The position numbers and the translations under genes are program-made. The notes beneath the pieces are model-generated. The model had not been told where the DNA came from, searched no databases, and worked only from the letters and a program-made list of their open reading frames with translations. Shown piece by piece: positions 40,978-49,783 of a DNA stretch of 64,000 nucleotides (positions are counted from its first letter, which is position 1; every line of letters begins with the position of its first letter). Source of the DNA: Streptomyces sp. NBC_00370 (GTDB lineage: Bacteria > Actinomycetota > Actinomycetes > Streptomycetales > Streptomycetaceae); NCBI RefSeq assembly GCF_036084755.1, contig NZ_CP107968.1, positions 1,302,001 through 1,366,000 of the forward strand. The letters are read 5' to 3'.

Positions 40978-42221
40978 CCGATCCATCCGCACCCCGGCCG
41001 CCGGACCCCCGGCACGTGGACGCCGTGCCGCTGAGCGGCCTGGCCTACCAGCAGACCCCGTCGCAGATCTACCGCGAACTGCGCAGGGAGCACGGCGCGG
41101 TCGCTCCGGTGCTGCTCGACGGTGACATCCCGGCCTGGCTGGTCCTCGGCTACAACGAGGTCTCCTACGTGACGGGGCACGACGAGCTGTTCGCCCGCGA
41201 TTCCCGGCGCTGGAACCAGTGGCCCGCCATCCCGGCCGACTGGCCGCTGATGCCGTACGTGGGGTACCAGCCCTCCGTGCTGTTCACCGAGGCCGCCGAG
41301 CACCAGCGGCGGGCCGGGGTGATCACCGAGGCGCTGGAGGCCGTCGACCAGTTCGAACTGGCCCTGATGTGCCGGGAGATCAGCGACGGGCTGATCGACT
41401 CGTTCGCCGGGAGCGGGCAGGCCGAGCTGATGTCCGGGTACGCGCACGCGCTGCCGATGCGTGCCGTCGTACGGCTCTGCGGTATGCCCGCGGGCGGCGG
41501 GGACACCGAGGAGCTGGTGCGGGATCTGCGGATCTCGCTGGACGCGGCCGAGGGTGACGACCCGGTGGCGGCGTATCTGCGGGTGCAGAGCCGTATCGAA
41601 CGGCTGGTCAAGGACAAGCGCAACAGTCCGGGCTCCGACGTGACGTCCCGGATGCTGACCCATCCGGCGGCGCTCGCCGACGACGAGGTCGTCCAGGACC
41701 TGATCACCGTGATCGCCGCCGCCCAGCAGCCGACCGCCAACTGGATCTGCAACACGCTCCGGCTGCTGCTGACCGACGACCGGTTCGCGCTGAACGTCTC
41801 CGGCGGCCGGCTCAGCGTCGGCCAGGCGCTGAACGAGGTGCTGTGGCTGGACACCCCGACCCAGAACTTCATCGGCCGCTGGGCGGTGCGCGACACCCAG
41901 CTCGGCGGCCGGCAGATCAAGGCGGGCGACTGTGTGGTGCTCGGTCTCGCCGCCGCCAACACCGATCCGCAGATCTGGCCCGAGGGCCATGTCGGCGCCG
42001 AGAACTCCTCCCATCTCTCGTTCAGCAACGGCGAGCACCGCTGCCCCTATCCGGCTCCGCTGCTCGCGGACGTGATCGCGCGTACGGCCGTGGAGACGCT
42101 GCTCGAACGGCTGCCTGACGTGGTGCTGTCGGTGGACCCCGCCGAGCTGACCTGGCGTCCCTCGATCTGGATGCGCGGGCTGATGTCGCTGCCGGTCCGG
42201 TTCACTCCGGTCGTGCAGTGA
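40974..42221 (+). CDS. Cytochrome P450 of the CYP157-like type lacking the ExxR arginine
   Basis: P450 of 415 residues. The heme cysteine is C357 in SFSNGEHRCPYP, but the K-helix motif reads E288-V-L-W291 in place of ExxR, and the I-helix has AAAQQPTAN in place of AGxxT. The CYP157 family of Streptomyces conservons is known to lack ExxR and to be coded next to cvnD; this protein fits that pattern (family assignment by motif, not by identity). With both the K-helix arginine and I-helix acid missing, ordinary monooxygenase activity is doubtful. It is coupled to cvnD (ATGA). Confidence 0.9.
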   Translation: MTDPSAPRPPDPRHVDAVPLSGLAYQQTPSQIYRELRREHGAVAPVLLDGDIPAWLVLGYNEVSYVTGHDELFARDSRRWNQWPAIPADWPLMPYVGYQPSVLFTEAAEHQRRAGVITEALEAVDQFELALMCREISDGLIDSFAGSGQAELMSGYAHALPMRAVVRLCGMPAGGGDTEELVRDLRISLDAAEGDDPVAAYLRVQSRIERLVKDKRNSPGSDVTSRMLTHPAALADDEVVQDLITVIAAAQQPTANWICNTLRLLLTDDRFALNVSGGRLSVGQALNEVLWLDTPTQNFIGRWAVRDTQLGGRQIKAGDCVVLGLAAANTDPQIWPEGHVGAENSSHLSFSNGEHRCPYPAPLLADVIARTAVETLLERLPDVVLSVDPAELTWRPSIWMRGLMSLPVRFTPVVQ

Positions 42222-43437
42222 CGGGTGTGAAGCGCACCGGCAGCGAGGCGGGTCCCCGGGTGAACACCCCTTGTTCCACGGGGTCGAAGCCGTCGTCGAG
42301 CCGTACGTCGGGCATGGCGTCGAGGAGCTGGTCGACACCGGTCTCGATCTCGGCCTTGGCGAGCAGCGCGCCGACGCAGAAGTGCCGCCCGAGCGCGAAG
42401 GCCAGATGGTCGGCGGCCGCGGAGAAGGCGGTGGTGGCGGTCAGGTCGTCCCGGAAGATGTCGAAGGTGTCGGGGTCCCGGTAGTGCGAGCCGTCCCGGT
42501 TGGCGGCCCCGATCAGACAGGTGACCGTGGCGCCCGGCGGTATCGTGCCACCGCTCAGTTCGACCTCCGTCGCGGTCTGCCGCATGATCATGTGCACCGG
42601 CGGGGTGAACCGCAGCGTCTCGGCGAAGGCGCGCGGTAGCAGCGCCCGGTCAGCGCGTACGGCGGCGAGCTGTTCCGGGTGGAGCAGCAGGTTCGCGAAG
42701 ATCGAGGCAATCGCCTTGTCCGTGGTCTCGCCGCCGGCCGCGAGAAGCAGGCTGCAGAACGCCTTGATGTCCTCGTCACTCATCCGTACGCCGTCGACCT
42801 CGGCGGCGCAGAGCGTGGACAGCAGGTCGTCGCCCAGATTCTCCCGGCGGTCCCTGATGATCGGGATCATGTACTCGGCGAACTCGGTCCGGGTGCGCTC
42901 GCCGGCCGCCGTGACGGCGGCGTCGCCGGACAGATTGCCGAGGAAGGCGATGACGGCGGTGTACCAGCCGTGGAACTTCTCGTGGTCGGCCCGGTCGAGG
43001 CCCAGCATGTCCGCGATGACATTGACGGGGAAGCGCGTCGCGAAGCCGCCGACCAGGTCGACGGAGCCGGTGTCCCGGAAGGCGTCGATCAGCTCGCGCG
43101 CGTTGCGGTCGATGACCGGCAGGAACTTCTCCCGCAGGTCCGCGCCCCGGAAGGCGGGGGCGACCAGCGCCCGGCGCACCGCGTGCTCACGGCCGCTGAG
43201 CTGCAGGATGGTCTTGCCGTGCACGGGTTCGATCTGCCAGTCGTAGTTGTCGGTGGTGAAGACCGAGTCCCGGTCCTTGAAGACGCGTTCCACATCGTCG
43301 TAGCGCGAGATGATGTAACTCCGGGTGGCCTCGTGCCAGATGAGGGGCGCGCTCTCGCGCATCACCCGGTACGCCGGGTAGGGGTCGGCGGCGAACTCTG
43401 CCGACAGGATGTCGGGTATCTGCTGTGCGGTCGCCAT
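42202..43437 (-). CDS. Cytochrome P450, canonical, convergent with the conservon P450
   Basis: P450 of 411 residues with all hallmarks: I-helix LLAAGGETTDKA, K-helix ETLR, heme loop FALGRHFCVGALLAK (C354). It starts at ATG 43437 with a GAGGGAG site. Soluble, needs ferredoxin and reductase partners, none of which is in the window. The 3' ends of the two P450 genes overlap by 20 nt, and both proteins end in SLPVRFTPV. CYP157 genes are often paired with CYP154 in the same direction; this partner is opposite and not obviously CYP154. Confidence 0.92.
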   Translation of the reverse strand: MATAQQIPDILSAEFAADPYPAYRVMRESAPLIWHEATRSYIISRYDDVERVFKDRDSVFTTDNYDWQIEPVHGKTILQLSGREHAVRRALVAPAFRGADLREKFLPVIDRNARELIDAFRDTGSVDLVGGFATRFPVNVIADMLGLDRADHEKFHGWYTAVIAFLGNLSGDAAVTAAGERTRTEFAEYMIPIIRDRRENLGDDLLSTLCAAEVDGVRMSDEDIKAFCSLLLAAGGETTDKAIASIFANLLLHPEQLAAVRADRALLPRAFAETLRFTPPVHMIMRQTATEVELSGGTIPPGATVTCLIGAANRDGSHYRDPDTFDIFRDDLTATTAFSAAADHLAFALGRHFCVGALLAKAEIETGVDQLLDAMPDVRLDDGFDPVEQGVFTRGPASLPVRFTPVTARPE

Positions 43438-43465
43438 GGAACTCCCTCGGTCGGGACCGGGCCGG

Positions 43466-43497
43466 TCAATAACTGGCAGTACCACCAAGGCTATTGA
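43466..43497. promoter_or_regulatory. Inverted repeat TCAATA/TATTGA between P450 and carbonic-anhydrase-like genes
   Basis: TCAATA (43466-43471) and TATTGA (43492-43497) are 20 bp apart in the 164-bp divergent gap; extended arms match 7 of 8. It may mark a promoter or operator for the P450. Confidence 0.3.
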
Positions 43498-43601
43498 TCG
43501 TCGGCCGACGGAAACAGCCAACTCCTGGCCGACCTGGCGTCAGCGCGCGCCGGCCGGTCGCCTACCGTGCCTGTGACGACCGGTGATGAAGGAGAGCACG
43601 G

Positions 43602-44132
43602 ATGACACAGCGGGCATGGGTGGCGGGCGTCGGCGGCAAGAGCCCCGAGATCGACCCTTCGGCCTTTCTGGCGCCGACGTCCGTGGTGGTCGGCGAGGTC
43701 TTCGTGGCGGCTGGCGTCAGTGTCTGGTACCACACGGTGCTGCGGGCCGACTGCGGCGCGATCCGGCTCGGCGCCGACTGCAACATCCAGGACAACTGCA
43801 CCCTGCACTCCGACCCCGGCATGCCGCTGACCGTGGGCGAGCGGGTCTCGGTCGGGCACAACGCCGTGCTGCACGGCTGCACCGTCGAGGACGACGTGCT
43901 GATCGGGATGGGTGCGACGGTGCTCAACGGCGCCCATATCGGGGCCGGGTCGCTGGTCGCCGCGCAGACCCTGGTGCCGCAGGGGATGCGGGTGGAGCCG
44001 GGGTCGATGGTCGCGGGGGTACCGGCCAAGGTGCGGCGCCTGCTGACCGAGGAGGAGCGCGCGGGGATCAAGCTCAACGCGGCGGTCTATCTGGATCTGG
44101 CGAAGGCGCACCGCGAGGCGCGGGAAGTCTGA
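43602..44132 (+). CDS. Gamma-carbonic-anhydrase-like hexapeptide protein
   Basis: Protein of 176 residues with left-handed beta-helix repeats across about 15-150. The three zinc histidines of the family appear in CTLHSDPG and VSVGHNAVLHG, and the N-terminal strand has VWYHTVLRADCGAIRLGADCNIQDN. Many such YrdA/PaaY-like proteins have no proven carbonic anhydrase activity. ATG at 43602 has GGAGAG. Divergent from the P450. Confidence 0.88.
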   Translation: MTQRAWVAGVGGKSPEIDPSAFLAPTSVVVGEVFVAAGVSVWYHTVLRADCGAIRLGADCNIQDNCTLHSDPGMPLTVGERVSVGHNAVLHGCTVEDDVLIGMGATVLNGAHIGAGSLVAAQTLVPQGMRVEPGSMVAGVPAKVRRLLTEEERAGIKLNAAVYLDLAKAHREAREV

Positions 44133-44172
44133 CGGCGGCCGATCGGCCGGGGCGGTCCGCCGGGACGGGCGG

Positions 44173-44841
44173 TCAGTCGGTGCTGACCGCGCGGACGGAG
44201 TCCTGGTCGCCCGTCGCGCGCTCGGCCTCCATCCGCTCGTGCGCCTTCTTGGCGCGGTTGCGCACCAGGAGCATCGAGCCGGCGCCGACCACCACGGCGG
44301 CGGCCAGGCCCACGTACGAGAACCGCTTGAGCCAGTCCTCGGCGACGACGCCGACCTCGTAGACGACGACGGTCGTACCGCCGGCCCAGACGATCCCGCC
44401 GAGCAGGTTCGCGGTCAGGAACTTCCAGTACGGCATGTGCAGCACACCGGCGAGCGGTCCCGCGAAGATCCGCAGCAGGGCGATGAAGCGGCCGAAGAAG
44501 ACCGCCCACATGCCCCATTTCTCGAACGACCGCTCCGCCATGGCGATCTGGGGTTCGCCGAAGTGTTTGGGGAATTTCCCGGCGAGCCAGGCGAGCAGGG
44601 GTCTGCCGCCCTTGCGGCCGATCGCGTACCCCGTCGAGTCACCGGCGACGGCTCCGGCCGACGCGCAGGCGGCGAGGACGTACGGATTGATCTCCCCGTG
44701 CTGGGAGGCGAGCAGCGCTGCCGCCACCAGGACGAGTTCGCCGGGCAGCGGGATGCCCAGGCTCTCCACCCCGATGACCACGGCCACCAGGATGTAGACG
44801 CTGACCGCCGGTACGGACTCTAGCCACTCCTGGACGTGCAA
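44173..44841 (-). CDS. DedA-family membrane protein
   Basis: Membrane protein of 222 residues with the DedA signature ESLGIPLPGELVLVAAALLASQHG, YAIGRKGGRPLL and GRFIALLRIFAGPLAGVLHMPYWKFL. DedA proteins move lipid carriers or phospholipids across the inner membrane, some recycling undecaprenyl phosphate. TTG at 44841 is chosen since GGGAGGA lies 7 nt upstream. C-terminal tail is charged. Convergent with the carbonic-anhydrase-like gene. Confidence 0.9.
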   Translation of the reverse strand: MHVQEWLESVPAVSVYILVAVVIGVESLGIPLPGELVLVAAALLASQHGEINPYVLAACASAGAVAGDSTGYAIGRKGGRPLLAWLAGKFPKHFGEPQIAMAERSFEKWGMWAVFFGRFIALLRIFAGPLAGVLHMPYWKFLTANLLGGIVWAGGTTVVVYEVGVVAEDWLKRFSYVGLAAAVVVGAGSMLLVRNRAKKAHERMEAERATGDQDSVRAVSTD

Positions 44842-45081
44842 CGCCTGTTCCTCCCGCTGTCCCCTGGTGCGCCCCGCGCAGCCGACCGGCCTGCCCCGTC
44901 CGGAAGCACACCTGTTCACCCTACCCGCTGGGCGGGGTGGTTCAGGGGCCCCGCGGGTGTGGTGCGGGCGACGCTCCGGGAGGCAACGCGCATCCAGCCG
45001 GTTTCCGTCTTGACAGCCGCGCGCCGGGGGTTTCCGGGGTCCCGGCACGGGGCGGGCGTGCCAACAGTTGCATGCCCCCTC

Positions 45082-45087
45082 TATGGT
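45082..45087 (+). promoter_or_regulatory. -10 hexamer TATGGT for leaderless transcript
   Basis: TATGGT ends 8 nt before ATG 45096, with no ribosome binding site between. Confidence 0.4.
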
Positions 45088-45095
45088 TACTCGCC

Positions 45096-46172
45096 ATGTG
45101 GCCAGGACAGCAGCCGCCCGGGGGCGAGCAGAACCCGCAGGACCCGAATCAGAATCCGAACCCGTATCAGCAGCCGGGGTACGGACAGCAGCCGAATCCG
45201 GCTCCCAACCCGTACCAGCAACCGGGGTACGGCCAGCAGCAGCCCGGCTATCCGCAGCAGCAGCCGGGGTATCCGCAGCCCAATCCGTACCAGCAGCCGA
45301 CCGTGCCGATGTACGGCCAGGGCGGGCAGCCGGGGCCGCCGAAGCCGCCGGGTGACGACCGGCGGAAGACGAAGATCACCGCGATCGTCGCCGTCCTCGC
45401 TGTCCTGGTGGCGGCGGGGGTGACCGGTTTTCTGGTGCTAGGCAAGGACGACGACAAGAAGCCGGTGGCCGATTCCAAGTCGTCACCCTCACCTACCGGT
45501 TCCGGCTCCCAGGAGCCGAGTCCCAGCACGTCGCAGGCCAACCCGCGCGACGGCTCCGCGGGCGCCAAGCCGCAGGTCGCGGGGTGGAAGGTGGTGACCA
45601 ACCCGCAGCACGGGACGGTCTTCGACGTCCCGCCGGAGTGGGAGGTGCAGAAGGCGGGCATCATCGCCGGCTTCGAGGACTCGAAGAAGGGGGACGGCAC
45701 CCCGTACATCTCCTTCTCGGCGCCGGCCTATCTGAAGTCCAAGTGGTGCCAGTCGGACCCGGACCACGACGGCCAGATGTCCGACACCAGCCTCGCCGGC
45801 ACCGGTACCAAGGGCGGCCAGGGCGCGAAGGACACCCAGACGGCGGCGCGCAACGAGGCGGGGGCCTGGGTCTTCGGCGCTTACGCGCAGGAGGACCCGA
45901 AGGGCAAGGACAAGATCACGGTCAGCAAGGCCAAGCCGTACACCACCAAGTCCGGTCTCACCGGGAGCTACGCCACGGCGTCGAGCAAGGGCCTCGCCAA
46001 GAAGACGAAGTGCGACACGGACGGCAAGTCGGTCGCCTTCACCTTCAGCAACACCAAGGGGGACTTCACCACGTGGGTGCTGTACGCCAACACCGGGGTG
46101 ACCGGTGAGGTGCCGGACGCCACGGTCATGAAGATCCTGAACACGGTGCGGCTGCCGGAGTCCGCCTCCTAG
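45096..46172 (+). CDS. Membrane-anchored protein with Gln/Pro/Tyr-rich cytoplasmic repeats
   Basis: Protein of 358 residues. Residues 1-90 are low-complexity repeats of NPYQQPGYGQQ type, followed by basic DDRRKTK, a membrane helix (ITAIVAVLAVLVAAGVTGFLVLG, about 93-115), a Ser/Pro-rich linker, and an extracytoplasmic domain (about 160-358) containing WCQSDPDHD and KKTKCDTDGKS with two cysteines. The architecture is common in Streptomyces (type II membrane proteins with a disordered Gln-rich tail). The function is not recognised. Confidence 0.8.
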   Translation: MWPGQQPPGGEQNPQDPNQNPNPYQQPGYGQQPNPAPNPYQQPGYGQQQPGYPQQQPGYPQPNPYQQPTVPMYGQGGQPGPPKPPGDDRRKTKITAIVAVLAVLVAAGVTGFLVLGKDDDKKPVADSKSSPSPTGSGSQEPSPSTSQANPRDGSAGAKPQVAGWKVVTNPQHGTVFDVPPEWEVQKAGIIAGFEDSKKGDGTPYISFSAPAYLKSKWCQSDPDHDGQMSDTSLAGTGTKGGQGAKDTQTAARNEAGAWVFGAYAQEDPKGKDKITVSKAKPYTTKSGLTGSYATASSKGLAKKTKCDTDGKSVAFTFSNTKGDFTTWVLYANTGVTGEVPDATVMKILNTVRLPESAS

Positions 46173-46245
46173 GTCCCGGCCGTGGTGGGGAGCCGCCCGG
46201 CGCAATCGATTTGATAGCCGGGTGGCGGTCCGGGATAGTCCCGGG

Positions 46246-47604
46246 GTGACCTCTCCACGCCGCAACTACCGACTGCTGACCGCCGCGGCGATCATCACCA
46301 ACCTGGGCAGCCAGGGCGCGTTGATCGCCTCGGCGTTCGCGGTGCTGGACGCGGGCGGCGACAGCGGCGACGTAGGTCTGGTGGCCGCCGCCCGCACCGT
46401 GCCGCTGGTGGTGTTCCTGCTGGTGGGCGGCGCGGTGGCCGACCGGCTGCCGCGGCACCGGGTGATGGTCGCCGCCAACGCGCTCAACTGTCTCTCGCAG
46501 GCGGCGTTCGCGGCGCTGGTGCTGGCGGGCCACGCCCAGCTGTGGCAGATGATGGTGCTCGCCGGACTGGGCGGCACGGGCCAGGCGTTCTTCAGCCCCG
46601 CGTCCGAGGGCATGGTGATGTCCAGCGTCAGCGGTGAGCAGGCGGGCAGCGCCTTCGCCGTGTACCGGATGGCGATGAACGGCGCGGGGATCGGCGGGGC
46701 CGCCCTGGGCGGCGCGCTGATCGGTGTGCTCGGTCCCGGCTGGGTGCTCGCCGTCGACGCGGGCGCGTTCCTGGTGGCGGGGACACTGCGGGCCTTCCTC
46801 GACGTGAGCCATGTCCCGGCGCGCGAGAAGGGTGGCGGGGTGCTCGCCGACCTGCGGGACGGCTGGCACGAGGTCATCGGCAGGCCCTGGCTGTGGACGA
46901 TCGTGATCCAGTTCTCCGTGGTCAACGCGGTCATCGTGGCGGCCGAGTCCGTGTACGGGCCGCTGGTGGCCAGGGACTCGCTGGGCGGTCCAGGGCCGTG
47001 GGGTCTGGCGCTGGCCGCCTTCGGGGCCGGGACCGTCGGCGGTGGTCTGCTGATGACGCGCTGGAAGCCGCGCAGGCTGCTGCTGGCGGGCTCGCTGGGC
47101 ATCCTGCCGCTCGCGCTGCCTTCGGCGGGTCTGGCGCTGCCGCTGCCGATCGTGGCGCTGACGGTGGTGATGTTCCTGACGGGGGTCTCGGTCGAGATCT
47201 TCGGTGTGTCGTGGATGACCGCGCTGCACCAGGAGATCCCGGAGGAGAAGCTGTCCCGGGTCGCCTCCTACGACTGGTTCGGCTCGGTCGGCATGGTGCC
47301 GGTCGCCGCCGCGCTCGCGGGGCCCGCCGAGAGCGCCTTCGGGCGCTCGGCCGCGCTGTGGGGCTGTTCGGGACTGATCCTGCTGCTGACGCTCGCCGTG
47401 CTGTGCGTGCCCGACGTACGGCGGCTGACGCGGCGCCGGTCGGACGTGCCGGTGCACGGCTCGGTGCAGGGAGAAGGCTCGGTGCACGGAGCGGGTGCGG
47501 CGGGCGCTCTTCCCGTCCCCGGTCCTGCCGTTTCCGGTTCTCGCGTCCCCGGTTCCGCCGCCGTCTCAGCCGATGCTGAAGGCGCCGTCGGGCGGGAGGG
47601 GTGA
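46246..47604 (+). CDS. MFS transporter
   Basis: Transporter of 452 residues with about 12 membrane helices and motif A-like GGAVADRLPRHRVMV between helices 2 and 3, as in drug-efflux MFS proteins. Substrate unknown. GTG at 46246 gives MTSPRRNYRLL; GTG 46222 is a longer option. The last 50 residues are a Gly/Val/Ser-rich low-complexity tail whose final 39 nt overlap the opposite spermidine-synthase-like gene, so the tail may be an extension created by loss of a stop. Confidence 0.88.
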   Translation: MTSPRRNYRLLTAAAIITNLGSQGALIASAFAVLDAGGDSGDVGLVAAARTVPLVVFLLVGGAVADRLPRHRVMVAANALNCLSQAAFAALVLAGHAQLWQMMVLAGLGGTGQAFFSPASEGMVMSSVSGEQAGSAFAVYRMAMNGAGIGGAALGGALIGVLGPGWVLAVDAGAFLVAGTLRAFLDVSHVPAREKGGGVLADLRDGWHEVIGRPWLWTIVIQFSVVNAVIVAAESVYGPLVARDSLGGPGPWGLALAAFGAGTVGGGLLMTRWKPRRLLLAGSLGILPLALPSAGLALPLPIVALTVVMFLTGVSVEIFGVSWMTALHQEIPEEKLSRVASYDWFGSVGMVPVAAALAGPAESAFGRSAALWGCSGLILLLTLAVLCVPDVRRLTRRRSDVPVHGSVQGEGSVHGAGAAGALPVPGPAVSGSRVPGSAAVSADAEGAVGREG

Positions 47605-48411
47605 CGGTACGGCGCCGGTGTCCTGTACGGCCGTGGCGTCGCCGATGAGGCGGCGCAGCGAAGCGCCGTATTCGACCCGTGCGGGGAAGGCGTCGCCCGC
47701 GGTCCTGCGGGCCAGCGCCGTCGTGTCGAGCGGGGTGTGCGAGGCGAGGAGTACGGCGTTGCCGAAGCGGCGCCCGCGCAGCACGGCCGGTTCCGCGATC
47801 AGCGCCAGTTCCTCGAAGACCGTGGCGAAGGTGGCCAGTTGGGAGCCGAGGAAGTCGAAGGGCGCGGCGTCGGCGAGGTTGGCGGCGTAGATCCCGCCGG
47901 TGCGCAGCACCCGCTCGGCCTCGCGTGCGTACTCGACGGAGGTGAGGTGCGCGGGGACGCGTGAGCCGCCGAAGACGTCGGCGACGAGCACGTCGAAGGA
48001 GCGGTCCGGCGCCTGTGCGAGCCAGCTTCTGGCGTCGGCGGCGTGGACGTCGATGCCCACGCCTTCGGGTATCGGCAGCAGTTCGGCGACGAGGTCGAGC
48101 AGCGGCGCGTCGGAGTCGACGACCGTCTGCCGGGAACCGGGGCGGGTCGCCGCCACGTACCGGGGCAGGGTGAGGGCTCCCCCGCCGAGATGGAGCACCG
48201 CCAGCGGCTCGCCCTCGGGGGCCGCGCAGTCGAGGACATGGCCCAGCCTGCGGACGTACTCGAACTCCAGATGGGCCGGCTCGTCCAGGTCCACGTAGGA
48301 CTGCGGCGCGCCGTCGACCGTCAGCAGCCAGGCCCGCTCCCGGTCCACGTCGGGCAGCAGCTTCGCCGTGCCGCAGTCGACGGCGCGGATGACAGGAATG
48401 GGCTCGTTCAC
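47566..48411 (-). CDS. Spermidine-synthase-like methyltransferase-fold protein
   Basis: Rossmann-fold protein of 281 residues resembling the SpeE family: LLTVDGAPQSYVDLDEPAHLEFEYVRRLGHVL, glycine loop VLHLGGGALTLPRYVA, acidic loop VVDSDAPLLDLV and DVLVADVFGG. The Asp pair of true spermidine synthases (DxxD-type substrate site) is only partly kept, so polyamine activity is uncertain. GTG at 48411; GGGGAGG overlaps the start too closely for a normal site. Confidence 0.82.
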   Translation of the reverse strand: MNEPIPVIRAVDCGTAKLLPDVDRERAWLLTVDGAPQSYVDLDEPAHLEFEYVRRLGHVLDCAAPEGEPLAVLHLGGGALTLPRYVAATRPGSRQTVVDSDAPLLDLVAELLPIPEGVGIDVHAADARSWLAQAPDRSFDVLVADVFGGSRVPAHLTSVEYAREAERVLRTGGIYAANLADAAPFDFLGSQLATFATVFEELALIAEPAVLRGRRFGNAVLLASHTPLDTTALARRTAGDAFPARVEYGASLRRLIGDATAVQDTGAVPSPLPPDGAFSIG

Positions 48412-48446
48412 CTCCCCATTGTGCGCCCGCCCGCCCGGCCGCCCGC

Positions 48447-48488
48447 CCCGCTCTCGGGCCCTGCGCGGTGGCAGGCCCCGAGAGCGGG
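48447..48488 (-). terminator. Terminator of the EF-Tu gene
   Basis: An 18-bp stem with one mismatch (48447-48464 with 48471-48488), 6-nt loop, starting 10 bp past the tuf stop. It is the longest hairpin in the window. Confidence 0.85.
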
Positions 48489-48497
48489 CGGTACGGC

Positions 48498-49682
48498 TCA
48501 GAGCACGGTCGTGACCGTGCCGGCGCCGACGGTGCGGCCGCCCTCACGGATCGCGAAGCCGAGTCCCGGCTCCAGCGGTACGTCACGGCCCAGCTCGACG
48601 GTCAGGGTGACCGTCTCACCGGGGCGCGCCACCCCCCGCTCGCCGAGGTCGATGTCGCCGACCACGTCGCCGGTACGGATGTAGAACTGCGGCCGGTAGC
48701 CGCTGCCCACCGCCGTGGTCCTGCCGCCCTCGCGCGCCGACAGGACGTACACCCGCGCGGTGAAGCGTCTGCGCGGCACGACGCTGCCGGGCGCCGCCAC
48801 CACGTCGCCGCGGCGGACCGCGTCGCGCGGCATGCCGCGCAGCAGCAGCGCCACGTTGTCCCCGGCCTCCGCGGACTCCATCGGCTTCCCGAAGGTCTCA
48901 AGACCGGTGACGGTGGTGGTCTGCGGCCCGGACCCGGCGCCCAGCACCTCCATCCGGTCGCCGACCCGTACCGTGCCGCGCTCGATCGCTCCGGTGACGA
49001 CCGTGCCGCGTCCGGTGATGGTCAGGACGTTCTCCACCGGAAGGAGGAACGGCGCGTCCGTGTAGCGCTCGGGCACGGGCACGTACGTGTCGACGGCGTC
49101 GAGCAGCGCCTCGACGGCGGCGGTCCAGCGCGGGTCGCCGGCCAGGGCGCGCAGTCCCGACACCCGTACGACGGGCGCGCTCTCGCCGCCGTAGCCGTGC
49201 TCGCTGAGCAGTTCGCGCACCTCCAGCTCGACGAGGTCGGTCAGCTCGTCGTCGCTCGCGTCGGCCTTGTTGAGGGCGACGACGATGTGGTCGACGCCGA
49301 CCTGCCGGGCGAGCAGGACGTGCTCGGCGGTCTGCGGCATGATCCCGTCGAGTGCGGAGACGACGAGGATCGCCCCGTCGAGCTGGGCCGCTCCGGTCAC
49401 CATGTTCTTGATGTAGTCGGCGTGGCCGGGCATGTCGACGTGCGCGTAGTGCCGGGTGTCGGTCTCGTACTCGACGTGCGCGATGTTGATGGTGATGCCG
49501 CGCGCCGCCTCCTCCGGGGCACGGTCGATCCGGTCGAACGACGTGTAGGTGGTGCCGCTGTCCGCGCGGTCGCTGAGGACTTTGGTGATGGCCGCTGTCA
49601 ACGTGGTCTTGCCGTGGTCGACATGGCCCATGGTGCCGATGTTGAGGTGCGGCTTGGTGCGCACGTATGCCGTCTTGGGCAT
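48498..49682 (-). CDS. tuf: Divergent elongation factor Tu (EF-Tu3-like)
   Basis: GTPase of 394 residues delivering aminoacyl-tRNA to the ribosome. G1 is GHVDHGKT (19-26), the second guanine motif VDMPGH (DCPGH in ordinary EF-Tu), NKAD as usual, and SGL in place of SAL. Domains II and III are complete ([40 protein letters not shown]). It is not next to fusA or rpsL, so it is the accessory tuf, like S. coelicolor tuf3, reported to be under positive stringent control. ATG at 49682 has AGGCAGGA upstream; the leader upstream has structure. Confidence 0.92.
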   Translation of the reverse strand: MPKTAYVRTKPHLNIGTMGHVDHGKTTLTAAITKVLSDRADSGTTYTSFDRIDRAPEEAARGITINIAHVEYETDTRHYAHVDMPGHADYIKNMVTGAAQLDGAILVVSALDGIMPQTAEHVLLARQVGVDHIVVALNKADASDDELTDLVELEVRELLSEHGYGGESAPVVRVSGLRALAGDPRWTAAVEALLDAVDTYVPVPERYTDAPFLLPVENVLTITGRGTVVTGAIERGTVRVGDRMEVLGAGSGPQTTTVTGLETFGKPMESAEAGDNVALLLRGMPRDAVRRGDVVAAPGSVVPRRRFTARVYVLSAREGGRTTAVGSGYRPQFYIRTGDVVGDIDLGERGVARPGETVTLTVELGRDVPLEPGLGFAIREGGRTVGAGTVTTVL

Positions 49683-49696
49683 GATTCCTGCCTGGA

Positions 49697-49783
49697 GCTC
49701 GAAGCGTGGGCGGGACCCCGGTGCCTTGCCGACCCTCCCCCTGTGGGGTCCGCCGGACGATCCGGGAAGGGTCAGCTTCGAGC
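49697..49783 (-). promoter_or_regulatory. Structured leader before tuf with mutually exclusive hairpins
   Basis: On the tuf transcript, GCTCGAAGC (49783-49775) can pair with GCTTCGAGC (49705-49697), both perfect 9-mers. Inside, GGGTC (49735-49731) can pair with GACCC at 49773-49769 or with GACCC at 49750-49746, not both. The 5' arm forms the last sense codons (GCT CGA AGC) of a 43-codon open frame, so a translating ribosome would open it. This is the layout of a leader-peptide attenuator; inferred from sequence only. Confidence 0.4.

Noticed and set aside
40974..43437. P450 pair as part of a secondary-metabolite cluster
   Set aside because: No synthase, tailoring or resistance genes nearby; the first P450 is coupled to a conservon.
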